Shown: piece after piece, positions 34,343-43,188 of the stretch
Numbering within the stretch: the stretch's first letter is position 1
Layout of the letters: every line of letters starts with the position of its first letter
DNA from: Mycobacterium sp. MBM
Lineage (GTDB): Bacteria; Actinomycetota; Actinomycetes; Mycobacteriales; Mycobacteriaceae
Assembly: GCA_021648845.1 (NCBI GenBank)
Contig: JAKJHY010000010.1
Span: 62,001 to 126,000 of the forward strand
Reading direction: 5' to 3'
DNA: 64,000 nucleotides
Translations under genes and position numbers: made by a program
Notes under the pieces: model-generated
Told to the model about the DNA's origin: nothing
Seen by the model: the letters and a program-made list of their open reading frames with translations, nothing else
The model's database searches: none

Positions 34343-35191
34343 GTGCGCGAAAGCAGCAACCCGGTATTCCGATCGCTGCCCAAGGGGCAGGGCGGATACG
34401 CGCAGTTCGGTACCGGAGCCGCAAGCTTCGGTGCGCAGCAGGTGCAGGCACAGCCCTACGCCACCCAGTACCCGGATCAGCAGCAGGCCGGCGTCTCCCG
34501 GCCGATGACCATCGACGACGTCGTCACCAAGACCGGTATCACCCTCGCGGTGGTGACGGCCCTGGGCGTGCTGTCGTACTTCATGGTGTCCATGAACCCG
34601 GGCCTGATGATGCCGTTCGTGCTCGTCGGCAGCCTGGGCGGGCTTGCTCTCATCTTGATCGCGACCTTCGGCCGCAAGCAGGACAACCCGGCCATCGTGC
34701 TCAGTTACGCCGCGCTGGAGGGTGTGTTCCTCGGCGCCGCCTCGTTCCTGTTCGCCAACCTGGTCTCCACCGGTGGCCCCGGGATGATCGCGCAGGCCAT
34801 CTTCGGCACCGTCGGCGTGTTCGTCGGCATGCTGGTGGTCTACCGCACCGGCGCGATCCGGGTGACCCCCAAGTTCACCCGGATGATGGTGGCGGCCCTG
34901 TTCGGCGTCGTGGCGATCGCACTGCTCAACATGGTGCTCGCGCTGTTCGGTGTGGGCGGCGGCGAGGGCTTCGGCCTGCGCAGCGGTGGGCCGCTGGCGA
35001 TCGTCTTCTCGCTGGTCTGCATCGGTCTGGCGGCATTCATGTTCCTGATCGACTTCGACCAGGCCGACCAGTTGATCCGGGCCGGTGCTCCGGAGAAGGC
35101 CGCCTGGGGCGTGGCCCTCGGCCTGACGGTCACCCTGGTGTGGCTGTACCTGGAGATCCTGCGCCTGCTGAGTTACTTCAACAACGACTAG
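34343..35191 (+). CDS. Bax inhibitor-1/YccA-type membrane protein (Rv1072-like)
   Basis: 282 residues from the GTG at 34343, chosen because GAGGAGAGG lies just upstream and it begins VRESSNPVFRSLPK, the usual start of the family. A cytoplasmic N terminus rich in Gln and Tyr precedes seven membrane helices (residues about 75-280), ending WLYLEILRLLSYFNND, the conserved Bax1-I/YccA C terminus. Relatives act as calcium-leak channels or stress factors in other organisms; the mycobacterial role is unknown. A strong terminator follows. Corresponds in position to Rv1072. Confidence 0.85.
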   Translation: MRESSNPVFRSLPKGQGGYAQFGTGAASFGAQQVQAQPYATQYPDQQQAGVSRPMTIDDVVTKTGITLAVVTALGVLSYFMVSMNPGLMMPFVLVGSLGGLALILIATFGRKQDNPAIVLSYAALEGVFLGAASFLFANLVSTGGPGMIAQAIFGTVGVFVGMLVVYRTGAIRVTPKFTRMMVAALFGVVAIALLNMVLALFGVGGGEGFGLRSGGPLAIVFSLVCIGLAAFMFLIDFDQADQLIRAGAPEKAAWGVALGLTVTLVWLYLEILRLLSYFNND

Positions 35192-35207
35192 CACGCCTGC
35201 CAGAGAA

Positions 35208-35235
35208 AGGGCGTCCCGTACGGGGCGCCCTTTTT
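35208..35235 (+). terminator. Intrinsic terminator
   Basis: An 11-bp stem (AGGGCGTCCCG with CGGGGCGCCCT, one G-T pair) with a 2-base loop, followed by TTTTT, 16 bases after the BI-1-like gene. Ends that transcript before the repeat-flanked DUF559 gene. Confidence 0.9.
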
Positions 35236-35252
35236 CGTGCGCGGGGTGCGCG

Positions 35253-35316
35253 CGAGCGTGCAATGAGATCGCGATATCGGCCGAATCGACGCTCTGGGTG
35301 CACGCTCGTGCAGAGC
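35253..35316. repeat. Left copy of a 64-bp direct repeat with inverted ends
   Basis: This copy aligns without gaps to 36231-36294 with 59 of 64 bases identical. Within it, CGAGCGTGCA (35253-35262) and TGCACGCTCG (35299-35308) form a perfect 10-bp inverted pair enclosing 36 bases with GATATCGGCCGA-like palindromic core. It stands 83 bases upstream of the DUF559-type gene. Confidence 0.9.
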
Positions 35317-35398
35317 AGATCATCCACATTTGCCGTTCTGTCCCCAGATTGACCGGCGTGCACACCACCGCCGCGATCGGCGGGCCACGGTGGACGGT

Positions 35399-36244
35399 AT
35401 GCCCGTACCGTTCCTCGGCAGCGAAGCCGTCGCCTCGGGGAGGGTGCCCAAGCACCGATTGCGTAGCGCGTTCACCACGGTGTTCCCGGACGTGTACATC
35501 CCGCGCGGCTACGAGATGTCGCTGCGCGAGCGTGCGACCGCCGCCTGGTTGTGGTCGCACCGTACGGCAGTGATCGCCGGGCAGACGGCCTCGGCGCTGC
35601 ACGGTGCCCGGTACGTGGACGCTTCCCTGCCGATTGAGCTCATCTCACCGAGTCGCAGGCCACCGGCGGGCATCGTCACCCACAAGTCCCGCGTGGACCC
35701 GACGGAGGTCACGGCGCGCGGCGGGCTTGCGCTGACGACGGTCGAACGCACCGCCTTCGACATCGGACGCTGCGACGATGTCGGACCGGCGGTGGCCCGG
35801 TTGGACGCCCTCGGCAATGCCACCGGATTCAAGGCCGAGGACGTGTTGCGGATGGTGCTCGCGCGTCCTCGCGGTGCTCGACGGTCGCGGACCTTGGTGA
35901 AAGCGCTGGGCCTGTACGACCCTGGCGCCGAGTCGCCGTGGGAGACGTGGTTGCGGCTGCTGGTGATCGAGGCGGGGTATCCGAGACCGACCACCCAGAT
36001 CCCGGTGTTCAGCGCGGATGGCCGGCGGCGCTACTACCTGGATATGGGGTGGGAAGACCGCCGGCTCGCGGTCGAGTACGACGGCGATCATCACCGCCAC
36101 GACCCGAAGCAGTTCGCGCATGACATCATCCGGTCCGAGGATCTCGACGAACTGGGCTGGAAATGCATCCGGGTGGTCAAACGCAGCGGCGAGCAGGACA
36201 TTCGACGTCGGCTGGCACGGGCGTGGGACACCAGCGTGCACTGA
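35399..36244 (+). CDS. AbiEi-like N-terminal domain fused to VSR/DUF559-type nuclease fold (position of Rv1073)
   Basis: 281 residues from the ATG at 35399. Residues 1-125 resemble the AbiEi-type domain: a basic winged-helix-like start (VPKHRLRSAFTTVFPDVYIPRG), AVIAGQTASALHGA and GLALTTVERTAFDIGR. Residues about 180-275 resemble the VSR-type restriction-endonuclease fold (DUF559): WETWLR with Glu182, YYLDMGW with Asp215, LAVEYDGDHHR with Glu226, Asp228 and His231-232, then IIRSEDLDELGWKCIRVV. All candidate catalytic residues are kept, so it is probably an active nuclease. The gene is enclosed by 64-bp direct repeats, and its stop codon lies inside the right copy. Cellular role unknown; a DNA-processing, defence or selfish function is inference. 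Confidence 0.8.
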   Translation: MPVPFLGSEAVASGRVPKHRLRSAFTTVFPDVYIPRGYEMSLRERATAAWLWSHRTAVIAGQTASALHGARYVDASLPIELISPSRRPPAGIVTHKSRVDPTEVTARGGLALTTVERTAFDIGRCDDVGPAVARLDALGNATGFKAEDVLRMVLARPRGARRSRTLVKALGLYDPGAESPWETWLRLLVIEAGYPRPTTQIPVFSADGRRRYYLDMGWEDRRLAVEYDGDHHRHDPKQFAHDIIRSEDLDELGWKCIRVVKRSGEQDIRRRLARAWDTSVH

Positions 36245-36294
36245 GATCGCGAAATCGGCCGAATCGAAGCGCTGGGTGCACGCTCGTGCAGAGC
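36231..36294. repeat. Right copy of the 64-bp direct repeat
   Basis: Same sequence as 35253-35316 with five substitutions. It starts inside the last codons of the DUF559-type gene and ends at the first base of the purT stop codon. The left arm of its internal inverted pair has one change (CCAGCGTGCA), so the palindrome is 9 of 10. Confidence 0.9.
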
Positions 36295-37478
36295 TACGGC
36301 ACCCGTGGTGTCACCCGGCTCGCCGCCTCGACGGCGTTGGCGCGCGCCACGTCCACCTCTGCGTCATAGGCCAGCGCCACACCCATCCGGCGCCGCACGA
36401 AACTCTCCGGCTTGCCGAACAGCCGAATATCGGTGCGCGGCACCGCCAAAGCCTCATCCACCCCGTCGAACACGACACCCTCGGCGTCCACCCCGCCGTA
36501 GATCACCGCGCTCGCACCGGGTGACCTCAGCGTGGTGTCGACGGGCAGGCCGAGGATCGCGCGGGCATGCAGCTCGAACTCGTTCTGCCACTGCGTCACC
36601 ATCGTCACCATGCCGGTGTCGTGCGGGCGCGGGCTGACCTCGCTGAACCAGACGTCATCACCCTTGACGAACAATTCGACGCCGAAAATGCCCTGCCCGC
36701 CCAGGTTCTCGGTCACCGCCCGCGCGATCTCCTGGGCGCGCCGCAGTGCGGCGTCCGACATCGGATGCGGCTGCCAGCTCTCCACGTAGTCACCGCTGAC
36801 CTGCTTGTGGCCGATCGGCTCGCAGAATTGGGTCCCGCCCACCGCACGCACCGTGAGAAGGGTGATCTCGTAGTCGAAGTCGATGAACCCCTCGACGATG
36901 ATCCGGGTGTTGCTCACCCGACTGCCCGACATCGCGTACTCCCACGCGGGCCCCACATCCTCGGGGCCGTCGATCTTGGACTGCCCCTTGCCGGAGCTGC
37001 TCATCACCGGCTTCACCACGCACGGATAGCCGATTTCGTCGACCGCCGCCCGCAATTCGGACAGCGAATCGCAGAACCGGTACGGGCTGGTGGCCACCCC
37101 GAGGGTCTCGGCCGCCAGCCGCCGGATACCTTCGCGGTCCATCGTGAGCCGGGCCGCCCGCGCGGTCGGGATCACCCGGACCGCGCCGGCGTTCTCGAGG
37201 TCCTCCAGCACCGGTGTCGCGATCGCCTCGATCTCCGGCACCACCAGATCGGGCTGCTCGGCCTCGATCAGCGCCCGCAACTGGTCCGGATCGGTCATCG
37301 TGATGGTCCGGGCATGGTGTGCGACCTGATGCCCCGGCGCATTCGGGTACCGGTCCACCGCAATGGTTTCCACGCCCAGTCGCTGCAACGCGATCACCAC
37401 TTCGCGGCCCAGCTCACCGGAGCCGAGCAGCATCACCCGGGTGGCGTTCGGGGACAGAGGTGTTCCGAGAGTGGTCAA
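36294..37478 (-). CDS. purT: Formate-dependent GAR transformylase PurT
   Basis: 394 residues from a TTG at 37478, one base after the fadA3 stop. That start is supported by direct similarity of [24 protein letters not shown] to the known beginning of E. coli PurT. ATP-grasp features: [43 protein letters not shown]-binding [16 protein letters not shown], and magnesium ligands in [27 protein letters not shown]. It makes formyl-GAR from GAR, formate and ATP in purine synthesis. It is downstream of fadA3 and likely co-transcribed. In M. tuberculosis purT lies elsewhere (Rv0389), so this is a local rearrangement. Confidence 0.93.
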   Translation of the reverse strand: MTTLGTPLSPNATRVMLLGSGELGREVVIALQRLGVETIAVDRYPNAPGHQVAHHARTITMTDPDQLRALIEAEQPDLVVPEIEAIATPVLEDLENAGAVRVIPTARAARLTMDREGIRRLAAETLGVATSPYRFCDSLSELRAAVDEIGYPCVVKPVMSSSGKGQSKIDGPEDVGPAWEYAMSGSRVSNTRIIVEGFIDFDYEITLLTVRAVGGTQFCEPIGHKQVSGDYVESWQPHPMSDAALRRAQEIARAVTENLGGQGIFGVELFVKGDDVWFSEVSPRPHDTGMVTMVTQWQNEFELHARAILGLPVDTTLRSPGASAVIYGGVDAEGVVFDGVDEALAVPRTDIRLFGKPESFVRRRMGVALAYDAEVDVARANAVEAASRVTPRVP

Positions 37479-37479
37479 A

Positions 37480-38697
37480 TCAGGACAGCCGCTCCACGAC
37501 CATCGCCATGCCCTGGCCGCCACCGACGCACATCGACTCGATGCCGAACGTCTTGTCGTGGGTGGCCAGGTTGTTCAGCAGGGTCGCGGTGATCCGGGCG
37601 CCGGTCATCCCGAACGGGTGCCCCAGCGCGATCGCGCCGCCGGACACATTCAGCTTATCCTCGTCGATGCCGAGCTCGCGGGCCGAGCCGATCACCTGGA
37701 CCGCGAACGCCTCGTTGATCTCGACCAGGTCGATATCGGAGATGGTCTTGCCGGCCTTGGCCAGCGCCTTGCGGATCGCCTCGATCGGACCCAGACCCAT
37801 GATCTCCGGGGACAGTCCGGACACCCCGGTGGACACGATGCGCGCCAACGGGGTCAGGCCCAATTCCTTGGCCTTGGTGTCGCTCATGATGACGACGGCG
37901 GCGGCGCCGTCGTTGAGCGGACAGGCGTTACCCGCGGTGATGGTGCCGTTGGGCCGGAAGACGGGCTTGAGCTGGCTGATCTTGTCGTACGAGGTGCCGG
38001 CGCGCGGCCCGTCATCGGTGGACACGACGGTGCCGTCAGGCAGCGTCACCGGCACGATCTCGCGCTCGAAGAAGCCGCTCTTGATGGCCTCCTCCGCGCG
38101 GTTCTGCGACCGCACACCCCAGTGGTCCTGCTCCTCGCGGCTGATGCCGGTGTAGTTCGCGACGTTCTCTGCGGTCTGGCCCATGGCGATGTAGACATCG
38201 GGGATCAGGCCGTCTTCGCGCGGGTCATGCCACTCGGTGGCGCCCTCCGCCTGCTTCGCGGTGCGTGCCTGCGCCTCGTCGAACACGGCGTTCTTGCTGT
38301 TGGGTGCGCCGTCGGCGGCACCGACCCCGAAGCGCGACACCGTCTCCACGCCGGCGGAGATGAACACGTCACCCTCGCCGGCCTTGATGGCGTGGAAGGC
38401 CATCCGGGTGGTCTGCAGCGAGGACGAGCAGTACCGGTTGACGGTGGTGCCGGGCAGGAAGTCGTAGCCGAGTTCGACGGCGACCGCGCGGGCGATGTTG
38501 TATCCGGCCTCGCCGGCGGGCTGCGCGCAGCCCATCATCAGGTCATCGATGTCCTTCGGGTCCAGCGAGGGGACCTTGTCGAGCGCCGCGCGCACCATCT
38601 GGGCGGCCAGGTCGTCGGGACGCATGGTGGCCAGCGATCCCTTGACGGCACGTCCGATGGGGGAGCGGGCGGTGGCGACGATGACGGCTTCGGGCAT
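37480..38697 (-). CDS. fadA3: Acetyl-CoA acetyltransferase / beta-ketoacyl-CoA thiolase FadA3
   Basis: 405 residues, the length of M. tuberculosis FadA3 (Rv1074c), from the ATG at 38697 with GAGGAG upstream. Thiolase active-site residues: nucleophile Cys90 in NRYCSSSLQ, His in [17 protein letters not shown], and the second Cys in [14 protein letters not shown]. It cleaves 3-ketoacyl-CoA with CoA in the last step of beta-oxidation. A KstR-type operator lies 26 bases upstream, placing it in the steroid regulon by inference. It heads a probable transcript with purT. Confidence 0.93.
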   Translation of the reverse strand: MPEAVIVATARSPIGRAVKGSLATMRPDDLAAQMVRAALDKVPSLDPKDIDDLMMGCAQPAGEAGYNIARAVAVELGYDFLPGTTVNRYCSSSLQTTRMAFHAIKAGEGDVFISAGVETVSRFGVGAADGAPNSKNAVFDEAQARTAKQAEGATEWHDPREDGLIPDVYIAMGQTAENVANYTGISREEQDHWGVRSQNRAEEAIKSGFFEREIVPVTLPDGTVVSTDDGPRAGTSYDKISQLKPVFRPNGTITAGNACPLNDGAAAVVIMSDTKAKELGLTPLARIVSTGVSGLSPEIMGLGPIEAIRKALAKAGKTISDIDLVEINEAFAVQVIGSARELGIDEDKLNVSGGAIALGHPFGMTGARITATLLNNLATHDKTFGIESMCVGGGQGMAMVVERLS

Positions 38698-38722
38698 GAC
38701 GGCTCCTCGGGACTCAGGTGCG

Positions 38723-38736
38723 TAGAACGTGTTGCA
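38723..38736 (-). promoter_or_regulatory. KstR-type operator upstream of fadA3
   Basis: On the + strand TAGAACGTGTTGCA fits TnnAACnnGTTnnA and shares its first eleven bases (TAGAACGTGTT) with the perfect site at 25709-25722. It lies 26 bases before the fadA3 ATG, in the promoter region. Confidence 0.75.
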
Positions 38737-38742
38737 CAAAAC

Positions 38743-39726
38743 CTAGCCCGCGGACACCACGATGGGTGCGGGGACCCCGGTTGTGCGCCGCCACAGCCGG
38801 GTCAGGTTGCCGATTCGGGCCAGCACGGTGGCGCCCTCGTCCGTCCGCGATTCCAGCGCCGCCTCGGCGGGCACATCGGAGACGAAATCGCCCAACGCGT
38901 TGCACAACGCGGGCAGCAACTGCTGGGCGGCCAGGCGGTAGCCCGCCCCGGACGGGTGGAACATATCGGGGGAGAACAGCACCTCGGGGGCCTTGTAGAA
39001 CTCCGGTGCCAACAGGTCCGAGAAGGGCACCGGAACTCCGCCGGCCGCGCGCACCTCGGCCGCCTGCGCCCGGGCCAGCCGCAGTCCCTGGCTGCGGGTC
39101 ACCCAGCGCAGCGGCTGCGGGATCGCCTTGATGACGCCGAAGTCGGGGCAGGTGCCGACGACCACGACGGCGCCCGCGGCACGCAGCCGCTGCACGGCAC
39201 GGCCGACCCGGCGCGCCGAGGGCCAGGTGCCGTTGGGTTTGGTGATGTCATTGGCCCCGATCATGATGACCGCGGCGTCCGGCGGCGGCCCCGCCACGAA
39301 CATCGCGTCGATCTGTCCGGACAGTCCCTTGGATGTCGCCCCGACGATGGCCTTGGTGCTCAGCCGGATCCGTCGTCCGGACTCTTCGGCGAGACCGCGG
39401 GCCAGCAGGACGCCGGGCACCTCGTCCGCGCACGAACTGCCGTATCCGGTGGCGGTGGAGTCCCCGAAGATCATCAGGTGCAGGTCGAACGGGACATCGC
39501 GGGTCCAGCGCTGTACCGGCCCGCCGCCGGCGACGTAGACGCCGTCGGCGCGGGGCGGGATGTCCCAGGATTTGGGTATGACCCGGCGGGCCTGATCGGC
39601 CTGCCCGTTCAGCAGGTTGCGGGCCCCGACGTAGGCCGAGCCCGTCGAGGCCAAGGCTGCGGCCGCCAGGGCGATGGTCGATGCGCGACTGCCCACGAAA
39701 ACGATATTAAGAGCCGATTTCGGCAT
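38743..39726 (-). CDS. SGNH/GDSL-type exported esterase (Rv1075c-like)
   Basis: 327 residues from the ATG at 39726; a GTG at 39696 is an alternative close to the expected family length. A hydrophobic segment (STIALAAAALASTGSAYVGA) near the N terminus is a signal peptide or anchor. The four SGNH blocks are visible: LMIFGDSTATGYG (Ser), a Gly in AIVGATSKGLSG, IMIGANDITKPN (Asn) and FSPDMFHPSGAGY (Asp and His). This is a GDSL-type esterase or thioesterase acting outside or at the membrane. Order with fadA3 and lipU matches Rv1075c. Confidence 0.87.
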   Translation of the reverse strand: MPKSALNIVFVGSRASTIALAAAALASTGSAYVGARNLLNGQADQARRVIPKSWDIPPRADGVYVAGGGPVQRWTRDVPFDLHLMIFGDSTATGYGSSCADEVPGVLLARGLAEESGRRIRLSTKAIVGATSKGLSGQIDAMFVAGPPPDAAVIMIGANDITKPNGTWPSARRVGRAVQRLRAAGAVVVVGTCPDFGVIKAIPQPLRWVTRSQGLRLARAQAAEVRAAGGVPVPFSDLLAPEFYKAPEVLFSPDMFHPSGAGYRLAAQQLLPALCNALGDFVSDVPAEAALESRTDEGATVLARIGNLTRLWRRTTGVPAPIVVSAG

Positions 39727-39892
39727 TGTCAGTGTGGCGGGCGGCTAGCCGCGGTCACGGTGGGGTATCAACTGCGGAACCAAACGGATTCTTTGATTGT
39801 TGAACGTATTGACGCGAGGGCAAGCTAAGTTACCCCGGGTGGCTAACTAAATATCCCCAGCGGGTACTACAACGGTGTAGGAAGTGGTGACG

Positions 39893-40939
39893 ATGACGGC
39901 ACCAAGCAAGGTCTCAGGTTCACCGCGCACGGCGATAAGCCCTGTTAGAGCGCGGCAATCCCGGCGATTCCCGGTCGGCGACTGGCGGCCCGTCGAGGTC
40001 GTCGAGGACGGTGCGAGCATCGCAGGCCGGATCGCCGGTCTGGTTGCCATGATGACCATCCGGCCAACTCTGGCAATCGGCAGTCACGTCCCCAAGCTGC
40101 CCTGGCCGTTCGGCATCGTCGACTTCGCCGCGCGGGTGCTGCGCCCCGCCCCGGGCACGGTTCGCGCCACCATCGCGCTGCCGAACTGCACCGCCCAACT
40201 GGTGCGTGCGGCCGGCGTCCTGCCCGCCGACGGCAAACGTAGCGTCGTCCTGTATCTGCACGGCGGTGCCTTCCTGTCCTGCGGGGTGAACACACACGGC
40301 CGGCTCACCACCGAACTGTCCAAGTTCGCCGACAGCCCGGTGTTCGTCGTGAACTACCGGATGATCCCCAAACACTCGATCGGGGTCGCGCTCGAGGACT
40401 GCTATGACGCCTACAAGTGGCTGCGGCTGACCGGCTATGCGCCGGAGAACATCGTGCTCGCCGGCGATTCCGCCGGCGGATACCTGGCGCTGGCGCTGGC
40501 CCAGCGGCTGCAGGCCGAGGGGATCGACGGCGAGGTGCCGGCCGCCGTGGTCACCATGTCCCCACTGTTCGAGATCGACAACACCCACCGCACCCAGCAC
40601 CCGAACGCCCGCACCGATGCGATGTTCCCGCCGAAGGCCTTCGACGCGCTGGTCGACATGATCGGCATGGTGGCCGAGCGGCACGGGGAAGAGATCTACG
40701 AGCCGCTGCACAATATCGAGCCCGGGCTGCCGCGCACCCTGATCCACGTCTCCGGATCGGAGGTGCTGCTCAACGACGCACGCAAGGCGGCGGGGATGCT
40801 GGCCGAGGCCGGCGTCCCGGTCGAGGTCCGCATCTGGCCCGGTCAGATGCATGTGTTCCAGCTGTGCTCGCCGCTGGTCAGCGAGGCAACCCGGTCGCTG
40901 CGCCAGATCGGTGACTACATTCGAGAGGCGACGTGGTGA
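39893..40939 (+). CDS. lipU: Hormone-sensitive-lipase-family esterase LipU
   Basis: 348 residues from the ATG at 39893; GTG codons at 39884 and 39887 are alternatives. HSL-family motifs: oxyanion HGGAF at 123-127, nucleophile Ser193 in GDSAGGYLA, acid Asp in GSEVLLNDA and His in GQMHVFQL. It hydrolyses carboxyl esters of short to medium chains, probably from stored or host lipids. Position (after the SGNH gene, before cbs) and length fit LipU (Rv1076). The upstream 150 bases are AT-richer and probably hold the promoter. Confidence 0.9.
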   Translation: MTAPSKVSGSPRTAISPVRARQSRRFPVGDWRPVEVVEDGASIAGRIAGLVAMMTIRPTLAIGSHVPKLPWPFGIVDFAARVLRPAPGTVRATIALPNCTAQLVRAAGVLPADGKRSVVLYLHGGAFLSCGVNTHGRLTTELSKFADSPVFVVNYRMIPKHSIGVALEDCYDAYKWLRLTGYAPENIVLAGDSAGGYLALALAQRLQAEGIDGEVPAAVVTMSPLFEIDNTHRTQHPNARTDAMFPPKAFDALVDMIGMVAERHGEEIYEPLHNIEPGLPRTLIHVSGSEVLLNDARKAAGMLAEAGVPVEVRIWPGQMHVFQLCSPLVSEATRSLRQIGDYIREATW

Positions 40940-40968
40940 GTTGACCGATGGCCTGAGACGATGGTGGT

Positions 40969-42363
40969 ATGCGCATCGCCAGGCACATCAGTGAGCTCAT
41001 CGGCAATACCCCGCTGGTCCAGTTGAACTCGGTGGTCGCACCGGGGTCGGGCCTGGTCGCCGCGAAGATCGAGTACCTCAACCCGGGTGGCAGCTCCAAG
41101 GATCGCATCGCGATCAAGATGATCGATGCCGCCGAGGCGTCCGGCGAGCTTAAGCCCGGCGGCACCATCGTCGAACCCACCTCCGGGAACACCGGCGTCG
41201 GGCTGGCCCTGGTCGCCCAGCAACGCGGCTACCGCTGCGTGTTCGTCTGCCCGGACAAGGTCAGCGAGGACAAGCGGAATGTGCTGCGCGCCTACGGCGC
41301 CGAGGTGGTGGTGTGCCCCACCGCCGTCGCCCCGGACGATCCGGCCAGCTACTACAGCGTGTCCAACCGCCTCGTCGAGGAGATCGAGGGGGCGTGGAAA
41401 CCCGACCAGTACTCCAACCCGATGGGGCCGGAGAGCCATTACGAGACCACCGGGCCGGAGATCTGGGCCGATACCGACGGCAAGATCACGCATTTCGTCG
41501 CCGGGGTGGGTACCGGCGGGACGATCACCGGCACCGGCCGCTACCTCAAGGAGGTGTCCGGTGGCCGCGTGCAGGTGATCGGCGCCGACCCGGAGGGCTC
41601 GGTCTATTCGGGCGGTACCGGTCGCCCGTACCTGGTGGAAGGTGTCGGCGAGGATTTCTGGCCGAGCGCATACGACCCCGCCGTGCCGGACCGGATCATC
41701 GCGGTCTCCGACGCGGACTCCTTCGAGATGACGCGGCGACTGGCCCGCGAGGAGGCCCTGCTGGTCGGCGGGTCGTGCGGTATGGCGGTGGTGGCCGCGC
41801 TGAAGGTCGCCGAGGAGGCCGGGCCCGACGCGGTGGTGGTGGTGCTGCTACCCGACGGCGGGCGCGGTTACCTGTCAAAGGTTTTCAATGACGCCTGGAT
41901 GTCCTCCTACGGCTTCCTGCGCAGCAGGCTCGACGGTTCCGTCGAAGATGTCACCGTCGGAGAGGTGTTGCGCCGCAAGTCCGGTGAGCTGCCGGATCTG
42001 GTGCACACCCATCCGTCCGAGACGGTGCGCGACGCCATCAGCATCCTGCGTGAGTACGGGGTGTCGCAAATGCCGGTGGTGGGCGCCGAACCTCCGGTGA
42101 TGGCCGGTGAGGTGGCCGGTAGCGTGTCCGAAAGGGAGCTGCTGTCAGCTGTTTTCGAAGGACGGGCAAAGCTGGCCGACGCTGTGGCGCTGCACATGAG
42201 TGAGCCGCTGCCGCTCATCGGCTCCGGCGAGTTGCTCGGCACGGCGGCAAAAGAACTGCGCGACAGCGACGCTGTCATGGTCGTCGAGGACGGCAAGCCG
42301 ATCGGTGTACTGACCCGCCACGACCTGTTGGGATCGTTGTCCGAGAGTGCCGCGCATCGTTAG
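40969..42363 (+). CDS. cbs: Cystathionine beta-synthase
   Basis: 464 residues. The PLP domain has the Schiff-base Lys44 in NPGGSSKDRIA, EPTSGNTGVGLALVAQ, and VGTGGTITGTGRYLKE for phosphate binding. Two C-terminal CBS modules (about 335-395 and 405-464) could bind S-adenosylmethionine or nucleotides for control. No heme-binding extension is present. It condenses serine and homocysteine to cystathionine; metB four genes on acts on the same intermediate. Position and length match Cbs (Rv1077). It follows lipU by 29 bases. Confidence 0.95.
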   Translation: MRIARHISELIGNTPLVQLNSVVAPGSGLVAAKIEYLNPGGSSKDRIAIKMIDAAEASGELKPGGTIVEPTSGNTGVGLALVAQQRGYRCVFVCPDKVSEDKRNVLRAYGAEVVVCPTAVAPDDPASYYSVSNRLVEEIEGAWKPDQYSNPMGPESHYETTGPEIWADTDGKITHFVAGVGTGGTITGTGRYLKEVSGGRVQVIGADPEGSVYSGGTGRPYLVEGVGEDFWPSAYDPAVPDRIIAVSDADSFEMTRRLAREEALLVGGSCGMAVVAALKVAEEAGPDAVVVVLLPDGGRGYLSKVFNDAWMSSYGFLRSRLDGSVEDVTVGEVLRRKSGELPDLVHTHPSETVRDAISILREYGVSQMPVVGAEPPVMAGEVAGSVSERELLSAVFEGRAKLADAVALHMSEPLPLIGSGELLGTAAKELRDSDAVMVVEDGKPIGVLTRHDLLGSLSESAAHR

Positions 42364-42519
42364 AGCCGGCGAATCGCACTGATTGCGTTGGCAAGCACGG
42401 TTTCCGTCGCGGTCGTATCCAGGTGATGAAGTTGACGTTAGTAGCGTCCCGCCGGGCATGTTCTCAGGTAGGGTTACTCGCCGCATGACCAGCCGATTTC
42501 CTCACCTGGAAGGCGCCCG

Positions 42520-43134
42520 ATGACCGAGCAACCACCACCTCCCGGGAATTACCCGCCGCCCCCGCCGCCGCCCGGTGGGTACCCGCCGCCTCCGCAGGGT
42601 GGATTTCCGCCTCCACCGCCAGGCGGTGGTTACGGCGGCCAGCCGGGCGGCGCGGCGCTGCCCAAAGAGGCGTACACGCCGTGGCTGACCCGCGTGCTGG
42701 CGTGGATCATCGACATCATCCCGGTGGTGATTCTGGAGGGCATCGGCTACGGCCTGCTGCTCGGAACCCGGGAGACGGTGTGCCTGACCGAGGTCTCGGA
42801 ATACGACCTCGGTGAGTTCTGCGCCACCGGTGCCTCGACGCTGGGACAGGTGTCCTTCGCGATCACCTGGATTCTGGCGCTCGCCTTCATCATCTGGAAC
42901 TACGGCTACCGGCAGGGCACGACAGGTTCCAGCATCGGCAAGAGCATCCTGAAATTCAAGGTGGTGGGTGAAATCACCGGCCAGCCAATCGGATTCGGGA
43001 TGTCGATCGTGCGGCAGCTGGCGCATCTGGTGGATGCCATCATCTGCTACATCGGCTACCTGTTCCCGCTGTGGGACGCCAAGCGTCAGACAATCGCCGA
43101 CAAGATCGTCAAGACGGTCTGTCTGCCGCTCTGA
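42520..43134 (+). CDS. pra: Proline-rich antigen homologue, RDD-family membrane protein
   Basis: 204 residues. The first 55 residues are a Pro-Gly-Tyr-rich cytoplasmic tail with GGYPPPP-type repeats. The rest is an RDD domain with four helices: TPWLTRVLAWIIDIIPVVIL (the Arg and Asp of the name), a central SFAITWILALAFIIWNY, and FGMSIVRQLAHLVDAIICYIGYLFPLWDAKRQTIADKIVKT, the conserved C terminus. It corresponds to Pra (Rv1078), a known antigen of M. leprae and M. tuberculosis of unclear function. Two further proline-rich membrane genes follow in the same direction. Confidence 0.9.
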   Translation: MTEQPPPPGNYPPPPPPPGGYPPPPQGGFPPPPPGGGYGGQPGGAALPKEAYTPWLTRVLAWIIDIIPVVILEGIGYGLLLGTRETVCLTEVSEYDLGEFCATGASTLGQVSFAITWILALAFIIWNYGYRQGTTGSSIGKSILKFKVVGEITGQPIGFGMSIVRQLAHLVDAIICYIGYLFPLWDAKRQTIADKIVKTVCLPL

Positions 43135-43188
43135 CATCGGGACGAACCACGACGGGTCATTCCAACCACGACGCGAAGAGATGACGCC

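Noticed and set aside
37363..39828. An 821-codon open frame on the + strand
   Set aside because: It lies antisense to fadA3 and the SGNH hydrolase. Both real genes show complete catalytic motifs; the antisense frame is open only because of high GC at third codon positions and has a His/Gly/Arg-rich meaningless composition.
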